Shown: positions 9,010 to 15,884 of the stretch, piece after piece
Position numbering within the stretch: position 1 is the stretch's first letter
Layout of the letters: each line of letters begins with the position of its first letter
NCBI RefSeq assembly: GCF_006516955.1
Contig: NZ_VHLG01000022.1
Span: 1-39,485, forward strand
DNA from: Martelella alba
GTDB lineage: Bacteria; Pseudomonadota; Alphaproteobacteria; Rhizobiales; Rhizobiaceae
Length of the DNA: 39,485 nucleotides
Direction of reading: 5' to 3'
Program-made: the position numbers and the translations under genes
Notes under the pieces: model-generated
Told to the model about the DNA's origin: nothing
What the model saw: the letters and a program-made list of their open reading frames with translations, nothing else
Databases searched by the model: none

Positions 9010-9035
9010 GGCGCCACATCGCAAGGCGTGGCGCC
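9010..9035 (+). terminator. Stem-loop after the sugar-binding protein gene
   Basis: GGCGCCAC (9010-9017) pairs perfectly with GTGGCGCC (9028-9035) around a 10-base loop. It is followed by the pyrimidine-rich tctcgctt rather than a clean T-run. Its place 20 bases after the stop codon fits the end of the importer operon. Confidence 0.6.
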
Positions 9036-9319
9036 TCTCGCTTATCTCACCACGATAAATCGGAGTTGATCTGGAGGTTCGTGCGCGCTGGTCCCCTTTG
9101 AAGGTTGTCCCCCGAAAATCCAGCCGTCTCCATCGGAAATATGGATGGTTGCCCCTATTAGGATTATTGTGTTTCCATTACACCTATTAATGCCTTAGTT
9201 TTTGGTCAATCATGAGATAATTGAGTAATATATTATATATGTGTAACGACATATGCGTATAAATGATAAAAAGAAAAGCGTGTCGCAGTGCGCAAAGTTG
9301 TGCCTGCTGAAAGTGGTAA
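9036..9319. promoter_or_regulatory. AT-rich promoter region of the ROK regulator
   Basis: Positions 9150-9270 are AT-rich against a GC-rich background. Short inverted repeats are visible: CATTA/TAATG around a 7-base spacer (9176-9192) and TCCAT/ATGGA near 9130-9146. They could be operators for the adjacent ROK regulator but similar short repeats arise by chance. No gene is seen. Confidence 0.3.
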
Positions 9320-10555
9320 GTGAACGTTATGAACAAGTCAGCCGGCAGTCCTCTGGCGCAGGAGTTGATCAACAGCGCCGATGTCTTTTCCCTGATCGCG
9401 ACGGGAAAGGCGAATTCACGCTCCACTCTTCTTGATGCTCTGGGAATTTCCCGTGCGACCCTCACTTCCAGGCTAACACCATTGCTTTCAGCGGATATTG
9501 TGCGCGAAGCCGAAAAAACATTGCCAAGTGGAGGGCGCCCCTCTCGGGTTCTGGAGGTGAACGGCGAAGCAGGCTATATCCTGGCCGCCAATATCGGGGA
9601 GGCTTATATTCGCGTTGCAGTCTTGGATCTGCGGCCCGAAATCGTGGCAGAGCGCGTATTCAATTTTACCACGCGATCAGACCCAGCCGGAACACTTGAT
9701 ATCATTTCGCGGGAATTCAAGGAACTTGTTGCATCGTCGGGTTTATCTGACCGGATCGTGCTCGGTATAGGTTTATCCTTGCCTGCCCCCATCGATATTC
9801 GTGACAGCAGTGTCGTTAGACCGTCTGTCCTTCCGGAATGGGGGGGATTCGACATTAAGGGATGGTTCAAGTGCCGATATGACGTCCCGGTATTTGTCGA
9901 AAAGGACGTCAACTTGATGGCGGTCTATGAACATCGGCGGAATTTTCCTGATGTTGGCGATATGTTCTTTGTCAAGGCCGGGACCGGGATCGGCAGTGGT
10001 ATCATTACTGACGGCAAGATCTTCCGTGGTGCGCAGGGCGGTGCTGGTGATATCGGCCATATCCAGTTCTACTCGGAAAATGCGCCGCTGTGCCGGTGTG
10101 GCAAGTTTGGTTGTGTTGAGGCACGCGCGGCGGGTTGGGCGCTTGCCCGGGATCTGCGTGTCGCGGGCTATCAAGCCGAAAATGCGCGGGATGTCGTTCA
10201 TCTTGTCGCGCAGAACAAGCCGGAGGCGATCATGTCCATCCGCAAGTCTGGCCAGACAATTGGCGAAGCGATTGCAGATGCGGTCAGCCTCTTGAACCCG
10301 AGTCTCATTGTTGTCGGTGGGACTTTGGCACAGGCGCATGATTTCCTGCTTTCCGGCGTCCGGGAGCTGGTCTATCAGCGATGCCTGCCGTTGGCGACGC
10401 ATGACCTTAAAATCGTTCTTTCCGAGACGGTCGTTGATAGCGCTCTGAGCGGTGCAGCTTATCTTGTACTCGAAAACATCTTCGCACCGGGTAAAACTGT
10501 TGACTTCCTTGAGCGCTATGCGCGCCAAAGAGAGCCAATCGCGAATGAAATCTAG
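9320..10555 (+). CDS. ROK-family transcriptional regulator
   Basis: A protein of 411 residues (408 if ATG 9329 is used; neither start has a strong ribosome-binding site). The N-terminal 70 residues form a winged helix-turn-helix with SRSTLLDALGISRATLTSRL. The rest is a ROK domain: the zinc motif CRCGKFGCVEA (258-268) with the partner GHI (H247) is intact. The phosphate loop, normally DIGGT, reads NIGEAYIR, and the END-type catalytic segment reads EKD (194-196), so sugar kinase activity is doubtful, as is usual for NagC/XylR-type regulators. It probably senses the sugar, or its phosphate, imported by the ABC system just upstream and regulates that operon and perhaps tkt; this is inferred from position. 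Confidence 0.9.
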   Translation: MNVMNKSAGSPLAQELINSADVFSLIATGKANSRSTLLDALGISRATLTSRLTPLLSADIVREAEKTLPSGGRPSRVLEVNGEAGYILAANIGEAYIRVAVLDLRPEIVAERVFNFTTRSDPAGTLDIISREFKELVASSGLSDRIVLGIGLSLPAPIDIRDSSVVRPSVLPEWGGFDIKGWFKCRYDVPVFVEKDVNLMAVYEHRRNFPDVGDMFFVKAGTGIGSGIITDGKIFRGAQGGAGDIGHIQFYSENAPLCRCGKFGCVEARAAGWALARDLRVAGYQAENARDVVHLVAQNKPEAIMSIRKSGQTIGEAIADAVSLLNPSLIVVGGTLAQAHDFLLSGVRELVYQRCLPLATHDLKIVLSETVVDSALSGAAYLVLENIFAPGKTVDFLERYARQREPIANEI

Positions 10556-10556
10556 C

Positions 10557-10584
10557 CCCCATCAATTCAACTGAATTGGTGGGG
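10557..10584 (+). terminator. Stem-loop after the ROK regulator
   Basis: CCCCATCAATTC (10557-10568) pairs with GAATTGGTGGGG (10573-10584), 12 base pairs including one G-U, around a 4-base loop. It begins two bases after the stop codon. There is no T-run, so it may stabilise the 3' end or act as a weak terminator. Confidence 0.55.
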
Positions 10585-10868
10585 TGGATACTTGTCCGGC
10601 AGCGTGCACCTGCGAACGATGTTGCCGTGGAGGATCTGCGCAGCCAGCGCGTGGTTGCCGGTGGCTTTTGGCGGCTGAGTGATCTGCGTGCTATTCTCCG
10701 GGATTGTAGAAGGACAATCTGGACTGCAAGCTGCCGGAGCACAGGGCGAGCTTCCTTACTCAGAGGAAGAGACCGTTTCTGCCTATGCCAAAATTGCCAG
10801 GCTTGCGACGGTAACGATATCTACGGCGCATCGCCCACACGTAATCTTGAGTTTCCATCATAACTCAT
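10585..10868. other. Gap between ROK and LacI genes; possible decayed coding remnant
   Basis: Open frames cover the gap (10576-10863 and 10679-10957 on the plus strand) and parts such as AVEDLRSQRVVAGGFWRL and EETVSAYAKIARLATVT look protein-like, but they lie in different frames, lack ribosome-binding sites and were not recognised. A frameshifted fragment of an old gene is possible. Confidence 0.2.
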
Positions 10869-11927
10869 CTACCGGGCCTCGGCGGTTGATGCTCTTCGAA
10901 ACATTGACGTTGGAAACAGGATGCGCTGCGGGGTGTGATCCTTGTTCTCAATTGTAGAGATAACAAGCTCGATCGCTTTCCTGGCCATCTGATCCAGCGG
11001 TCTCGTGATTGAGTGCAGGGGAGGGGTTAAAAGGCCGGCGACGGAATCATCGAAGCCGATCAGCGACATGTCTTCCGGTACGCTGAGACCATGTGCGCCC
11101 AATGTTTGCAGAATGCCAGCAGCCAGAACGTCGCTTGATGCCAGAATGGCAGTTGGCCGGTTCGGCAGGGCAAGCAGGCGTTCCATCATTGCGCGCCCCT
11201 CACTGGCTGGATCCTGCCGGTTTGCACCGAAATAACGCCCCAATATGATCAGGTCAGGGTCAGGATCAGCATCATGACGGGCGATTGCCTGGCGAAAGGC
11301 CTGCAGCCTGTCGCGTTCCATGGTCGAACCATGAACCGGCGGACGGGTATAAAGCACCGGATCTCCGCCAATAAACGCAATCCTGTGGTGGCCAAGCTCG
11401 CAGAGATGGGCGATGGCCTCGTCTATTCCCGGCTTCGGATCCGTCAGTACCGCATCGGTCCGATCGACAACCTCCTGCTCGATCTGAATGACGGGGATCT
11501 TCTTGTCCAGCAATGGCTGAATGTCATCCGTTCTGAGGGCATAGGAAAACACGACGGCATCGACCTGTCGCTGGATCATCTCGGCAACGGCGGCCGATGC
11601 CGTTTCTGGACTGGTGCCATGCTGAAAGGTCAGGGTCGTGTAGCCCCGCGCCAGCGCTTCAACCCGAATGGCGTGACTGAGATGGACAAAGAACGGGTTG
11701 AGACTGCCGTCAACGATGATAAGCCCGATCGTCCAGCTGCGCTGGGTGCGAAGGCCGCGTGCGACAACATTGGGGCGGTAGCCGGTCTCGTCGATCGCGG
11801 CCTGAACCCGGGCGCATTTGTCCGGGCCGACCTTGCCTGGCTCATAAATGACCCTGGCCACCGTTGCAGGCGAAACACCTGCAATTCTAGCTACATCCCC
11901 CATGGTTGGCTGTCGCCGCTTGTTCAT
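10869..11927 (-). CDS. LacI-family transcriptional regulator
   Basis: A 352-residue regulator with an N-terminal LacI helix-turn-helix (TMGDVARIAGVSPATVARVI) and hinge helix YRPNVVARGLR, followed by a periplasmic-binding-type effector domain ending in the typical IGFDDSVAGLLTPPLHSITRP. ATG 11927 is chosen because GAGGA lies 5 bases upstream on the minus strand and the helix-turn-helix then starts within ten residues; the longer frame to 11966 would run over the operator. It is divergent from the PotABCD-like/GH3 operon, with two CG-centred palindromes in the shared gap, so it most likely represses that operon and itself until a glycoside-derived ligand is bound. The ligand is not known. Confidence 0.93.
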   Translation of the reverse strand: MNKRRQPTMGDVARIAGVSPATVARVIYEPGKVGPDKCARVQAAIDETGYRPNVVARGLRTQRSWTIGLIIVDGSLNPFFVHLSHAIRVEALARGYTTLTFQHGTSPETASAAVAEMIQRQVDAVVFSYALRTDDIQPLLDKKIPVIQIEQEVVDRTDAVLTDPKPGIDEAIAHLCELGHHRIAFIGGDPVLYTRPPVHGSTMERDRLQAFRQAIARHDADPDPDLIILGRYFGANRQDPASEGRAMMERLLALPNRPTAILASSDVLAAGILQTLGAHGLSVPEDMSLIGFDDSVAGLLTPPLHSITRPLDQMARKAIELVISTIENKDHTPQRILFPTSMFRRASTAEAR

Positions 11928-11950
11928 GCCAATCCTCAATTTTTTCGTTG

Positions 11951-11966
11951 ATGATGACGTCACCAT
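11951..11966. promoter_or_regulatory. LacI-type operator, copy 1 (one mismatch)
   Basis: ATGATGACGTCACCAT matches the perfect palindrome at 11972-11987 at 15 of 16 positions. The central CG is the usual feature of LacI-family operators. The two copies are offset by exactly 21 bases, two helical turns, putting bound dimers on the same face of the DNA. Confidence 0.65.
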
Positions 11967-11971
11967 TGTCT

Positions 11972-11987
11972 ATGATGACGTCATCAT
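11972..11987. promoter_or_regulatory. LacI-type operator, copy 2 (perfect palindrome)
   Basis: ATGATGACGTCATCAT is a perfect 16-base palindrome with a central CG, located in the 134-base gap between the LacI-family gene and the divergent ABC operon. A further inverted repeat, GAAGAT-ttc-ATCTTC, follows directly at 11988-12002. Confidence 0.75.
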
Positions 11988-12061
11988 GAAGATTTCATCT
12001 TCGTTCTACCACACTGAATGGCTGTGCTCCAAAGATTTCGCCCAGCCCGGAGCCCGTTTTG

Positions 12062-12874
12062 ATGGCAGCACCGCGCCGGCTATCCCATGCAGCCTTTCTG
12101 TGTCTTGTCCTTGTGACATATATTTTCATATTGGCGCCGGTCATAGCCGTCGTCGTCATCAGTTTCTTTAGCGATCCCATTGTCAGTTTTCCACCGAGCG
12201 GCCTCACTTTGAAGTGGTTTGCCAATGCCTGGGCCCGCGATGAGTTTCGCTCGGGACTGATTGAAACGGTCAAGCTGGCATTGATTGCTACCGCCATCGG
12301 CGTTCCATGCGGCGGCGCTGCCGCCTATGCAATCTTCCGCGGACATTTTACCGGAAAAAAATTGGTGTCGGGTCTGCTTCTCGGGCCGCTGGCCGTGCCG
12401 TCGATCATTATGGGGACGGCGCTGTATATTTTCTATATCCGGCTGGAAAACAGTTTTGACACCACCATCGTCGGCACGAGTGCCGGGCTGATCGCTGCCC
12501 ATGTGCTGCTGACCATCCCCTGGACGGTCCGGCTGGTGCTCGCCAGCATGGAAGGGCTTGATCCAACGGTCGAGGAGGCTGCTGTCAATCTCGGTGCGCC
12601 GCCATGGACGGTGATCTGGCGCATCACGCTTCCGATGATGCGCTCGGGCATCATCGCCGGAGCGATGTTCTCCTTCATTCAGAGCTTTGAGAATCTGGAG
12701 CTGTCACTGCTCCTGATCGGCCCCGGCAAAATCACCCTGCCGGTCGCAATGCTGAACTATCTCGAATTCCGTGTCGATCCGACCCTCGCTGCCGTTGGAA
12801 CGCTGCAAATCCTCCTGATCGCGATCCTGATGCTGATCACCGATCGCTACGTCAAACTCGCGCGTGCTTTCTGA
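12062..12874 (+). CDS. Polyamine-type ABC importer, permease (PotC-like)
   Basis: A 270-residue inner-membrane permease of the PotC/YdcV type (BPD_transp_1). An N-terminal helix follows the start, and the EAA loop that docks the ATPase is visible as EEAAVNLGAPPWTVIWRITLPMM near residues 175-197. About six membrane helices are apparent. ATG 12062 has CGGAG (12048-12052) nine bases upstream. It is the first gene of a five-gene plus-strand operon (permease, ATPase, binding protein, permease, glycosidase) facing the LacI-family regulator. This transporter class handles polyamines, iron or organic anions, but some members carry sugars or their derivatives; the glycosidase suggests a glycoside here. 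Confidence 0.88.
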   Translation: MAAPRRLSHAAFLCLVLVTYIFILAPVIAVVVISFFSDPIVSFPPSGLTLKWFANAWARDEFRSGLIETVKLALIATAIGVPCGGAAAYAIFRGHFTGKKLVSGLLLGPLAVPSIIMGTALYIFYIRLENSFDTTIVGTSAGLIAAHVLLTIPWTVRLVLASMEGLDPTVEEAAVNLGAPPWTVIWRITLPMMRSGIIAGAMFSFIQSFENLELSLLLIGPGKITLPVAMLNYLEFRVDPTLAAVGTLQILLIAILMLITDRYVKLARAF

Positions 12875-12899
12875 CGCCATTCATTCCGGGAGTGTCCCC

Positions 12900-13946
12900 T
12901 TGGCCAGCCTGAAAATCGAAAACCTGTTCAAACGCTATCATGATACGGATGTCGTGCGCGGGCTCCATCTCGATATTGCGGATGGAGAGCTGGTTGCTCT
13001 GCTCGGACCCTCCGGCTGCGGAAAATCCACGACATTGCGCATGGTCGCAGGTTTCGTCGAACCGACATCCGGTTCAATCCTGCTGGACGGACGCGATATC
13101 ACCCGGCTTGCACCCTACAGGCGTGATACCGGCATGGTGTTTCAGTCCTACGCGCTGTTTCCGCATATGAGTGTTGCGGCCAATGTCGGTTTCGGCCTCG
13201 AAATGCGCAAGGTCGGACGTGCGGAGCGGGACGAACGGATCAAGGCGGCGCTTGATATGGTGCAGCTTGGCCATCTCGCCGAGCGGATGCCCAAACAATT
13301 GTCAGGCGGACAGCAGCAGCGCGTCGCGCTGGCGCGTGCTCTGGCGGTGAACCCCGCTCTGCTGCTGCTTGATGAGCCACTTTCCAATCTCGATGCGAAA
13401 TTGCGGGCCGAGGTTCAGCATGAAATCCGCGACCTTCAGCAGCGTCTCGGATTGACGACGCTGATCGTCACGCATGATCAGGAAGAAGCGCTGGTCATGG
13501 CGGATCGTATGGTGGTGATGCAGGGCGGCGTTGTCCGGCAGGCCGGAACGCCGAAGGAACTCTATGAAACGCCAGCGGATGTCTTCGTTGCCGGCTTTAT
13601 CGGCCGCTGCAACCTGATCGCCGGAGAGCCGATAGCCCCGGGAACCTTCCGCGCCGAAAGCGGGGCGCTGTTTCACGGTCTTGCCGAGGAGACGTCCGGC
13701 GTCGGCGGAAAGGTACTGGCCCTGAGGCCTGAACATATCGCCATGACGACCGCAGGGGAGGGCGGCAGCAGGATCGGCCGTATCACCTATCTCGGCGCAA
13801 GCACTGAGTATGAAGTCGACTTTGCCGGAACCCGACTGCTCGTCGTGGCGGCTACCGACAACCGCTATCCCCAATGGCAGGTTGGCGATCATGTCACCCT
13901 CGATTGGGCGAAACAGAATGCCCGGCTTCTGCCGGCAAACCAATGA
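12900..13946 (+). CDS. Polyamine-type ABC importer, ATPase (PotA-like)
   Basis: A 348-residue ATPase. Walker A is GPSGCGKST, the signature LSGGQQQRVALARAL, Walker B LLLLDEPLSNLD, and the switch histidine lies in LIVTHDQEEA. A C-terminal TOBE domain of about 100 residues (RPEHIAMT and following) matches PotA/UgpC-like subunits. I place the start at TTG 12900: GGGAG (12888-12892) is 7 bases upstream and the protein then begins MASLKIENLFKRY, as in the family; the GTG at 12864 overlaps the preceding gene by 11 bases and lacks a site. Second gene of the operon, energising the two flanking permeases. Confidence 0.92.
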   Translation: MASLKIENLFKRYHDTDVVRGLHLDIADGELVALLGPSGCGKSTTLRMVAGFVEPTSGSILLDGRDITRLAPYRRDTGMVFQSYALFPHMSVAANVGFGLEMRKVGRAERDERIKAALDMVQLGHLAERMPKQLSGGQQQRVALARALAVNPALLLLDEPLSNLDAKLRAEVQHEIRDLQQRLGLTTLIVTHDQEEALVMADRMVVMQGGVVRQAGTPKELYETPADVFVAGFIGRCNLIAGEPIAPGTFRAESGALFHGLAEETSGVGGKVLALRPEHIAMTTAGEGGSRIGRITYLGASTEYEVDFAGTRLLVVAATDNRYPQWQVGDHVTLDWAKQNARLLPANQ

Positions 13947-13974
13947 GTGAACACAACAAACAGGGAACTTTGAA

Positions 13975-15033
13975 ATGTCAGATACATTCAGTTTGAACCG
14001 GCGCTCCTTTCTCCTTTCTAGCGCCATGACCTCGGCATTTGTCGCCGCCGGTCTGCCCATTTCTGCCAGCGCGGAAGAGCAGAAACAGGTTATCGCCTCC
14101 ATCTTCGGCGGTGACTATGCAGATCTCATGCGCAAGATCGTCGATGACAGGGTCATGGTTCCCGAGGGCTATGAAGTCCTGCAGGACATTTCAACGACCG
14201 AAGCACGCCAGACCAAGCTCCGCACCGAAAAGATGCGCCGTCAGTCGAGTTTCGATGTCGCCGTTCTCGCTGATCTGGATATGTATCCGATGTCAAAGAT
14301 CGGCGTTCTCGAGACGCTTGATGAGACCAGTATTCCGCGTCTTTCCAAGATCATTCCGGCGCTGCGCAAATCCTATTCGGCACCGCAGCTCTATTCCTAT
14401 ATCGCCATTCTCTACAATCCCGAGAAGATCACCACTCCGCCGACCAGCTATGCCGATCTCTGGAACCCGGCCTATAAGGGCAAGGTCGGCATTTCCGACG
14501 TTCTCTATACGGCCACATCGGCGGTCGCGGCTCTGGTCGGCGGCGGCTCGATGACCGATTTCACACCCGGTCAGGCAAAGCTTCTGGAACTGAAGAATGA
14601 GCAGCAGGCACAGGTCCTGCCGACCAATGAGTCGATAGCGACGGCCTTCAAGTCCGAAGATATCTGGATCACGCTGAACTATGTGGCCCGCGGCTATGCC
14701 TGGCAGAAGGCCGGGCTGAACATCGCCTCGGCCGTGCCGGTCGAGGGATCGATCCCGATTGCCTTCGAGCTCTGCGTGCCAAAGAACGCGCCGCACAAGG
14801 ATGCTGCCTTCGCCTATATCAATGCTGCTCTCGAGCCGGATTCCCAGACCGGTTTCTCCGAGGCGATCGGCTATCTGCCTTCGGTGACCGATGCAAAGCT
14901 CGATCCCGAACTTCAAGCCAGGATTGGTCTTTCGGAGGCGGATCAGGCAAAGCTTCGGCCCATGGACAACGCCTATCTCATGGAAAATCAGAGCGCCATC
15001 TTCGATTTCTGGAACCGCGAGTTCAAAGGCTGA
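13975..15033 (+). CDS. Periplasmic binding protein of the polyamine-type importer (PotD-like), Tat-exported
   Basis: A 352-residue extracellular solute-binding protein of the PotD/spermidine-putrescine and Fe(III)-type fold. The N-terminus carries a twin-arginine signal, NRRSFLLSS (RR at 9-10), followed by a hydrophobic stretch and SASA, so it is probably exported folded. The mature part starts KQVIASIFGGDYADLMRKI and includes LYSYIAILYNPEKI and TSYADLWNPAYKGKVGISD, standard for this family. The acidic residues that bind polyamine amines in PotD cannot be verified by eye. It lies third in the operon, 28 bases after the ATPase and 3 bases before the second permease. The ligand is unknown. Confidence 0.88.
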   Translation: MSDTFSLNRRSFLLSSAMTSAFVAAGLPISASAEEQKQVIASIFGGDYADLMRKIVDDRVMVPEGYEVLQDISTTEARQTKLRTEKMRRQSSFDVAVLADLDMYPMSKIGVLETLDETSIPRLSKIIPALRKSYSAPQLYSYIAILYNPEKITTPPTSYADLWNPAYKGKVGISDVLYTATSAVAALVGGGSMTDFTPGQAKLLELKNEQQAQVLPTNESIATAFKSEDIWITLNYVARGYAWQKAGLNIASAVPVEGSIPIAFELCVPKNAPHKDAAFAYINAALEPDSQTGFSEAIGYLPSVTDAKLDPELQARIGLSEADQAKLRPMDNAYLMENQSAIFDFWNREFKG

Positions 15034-15036
15034 TCA

Positions 15037-15867
15037 ATGCCCCTGCTGATTCTCCCCGCAACCGCACTGGTGATCATGCTGCTGGTCCTGCCGATGGCAG
15101 GCCTGCTGCGCATATCGCTGAATCAATACAGCCCCACCGAACTCATGGTCGAGGCGGTCACCGGGGAGAATTATCTGAACGCGATCACCGATCCCTTTTA
15201 CCAGAAGATCCTTCTGGTAACGGTCGCGGTCGCGGTGAGCTGCACGGTGCTCAGCCTGCTGCTTTCAATCGCGCCGGCCTATTGGCTGGCGCGGATGCAG
15301 AGCCGGTGGAAATCGGCGCTGATTATCCTCACGCTTTTTCCGCTGCTTGTCGGCAATGTCGTGCGCGCCGCCGGCTGGATGGCCATTCTCAGCACAGATG
15401 GCGCCCTAAACGCCTTTCTTGGCCTGTTTGGCTTCGGTCCCTATAAACTACTTTATCAGCCCGCAGCAGTCGTCTTCGGCACGGCAGCGGTGGTGATGCC
15501 CTACATGATCCTGACGCTTTCCGCCGTGATCGAAGCCATCCCACGACAGACGGAAGAAGCGGCAACCAATCTTGGGGCTCCGCCTCTGACGGTGCTCCGG
15601 CGGATCCTGCTGCCGCAGGCCGCCCCCGGTGTGGTGGCAGGCTGTGTCCTCGTCTTCATCATGTCAATGAATGCCTATGCAACGCCGGTTCTGCTTGGTG
15701 GCCCCAACTTCACCATGCTGGCGCCGGCTGTTTATGACCAGTTCGTGCGGGTCGGAAACTGGCCCTTCGGCGCCGCTTTGGCCTTTCTTCTGCTTCTCAG
15801 CACCCTTGTGCTGACTGTTCTGGTGAATTTCGCGCTCGTCCGCGCATTGAAGCGCAAAAGCCTGTAA
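15037..15867 (+). CDS. Polyamine-type ABC importer, permease (PotB-like)
   Basis: A 276-residue integral membrane protein of the PotB/YdcU type. It starts directly in a membrane helix (LLILPATALVIMLLVLPMAG) and has the EAA loop EEAATNLGAPPLTVLRRILLPQ near 183-204. It pairs with the PotC-like permease at the start of the operon as the heterodimeric channel. The stop of the binding protein gene is only three bases upstream, indicating translational coupling. The operon order (PotC, PotA, PotD, PotB) differs from the usual A-B-C-D. Confidence 0.88.
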   Translation: MPLLILPATALVIMLLVLPMAGLLRISLNQYSPTELMVEAVTGENYLNAITDPFYQKILLVTVAVAVSCTVLSLLLSIAPAYWLARMQSRWKSALIILTLFPLLVGNVVRAAGWMAILSTDGALNAFLGLFGFGPYKLLYQPAAVVFGTAAVVMPYMILTLSAVIEAIPRQTEEAATNLGAPPLTVLRRILLPQAAPGVVAGCVLVFIMSMNAYATPVLLGGPNFTMLAPAVYDQFVRVGNWPFGAALAFLLLLSTLVLTVLVNFALVRALKRKSL

Positions 15868-15884
15868 TCCGAAAGAATTCTGAA

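Noticed and set aside
8057-9019. A 320-residue minus-strand frame
   Set aside because: Exact antisense of the sugar-binding protein gene, Ile/His/Arg-rich, no recognisable family.
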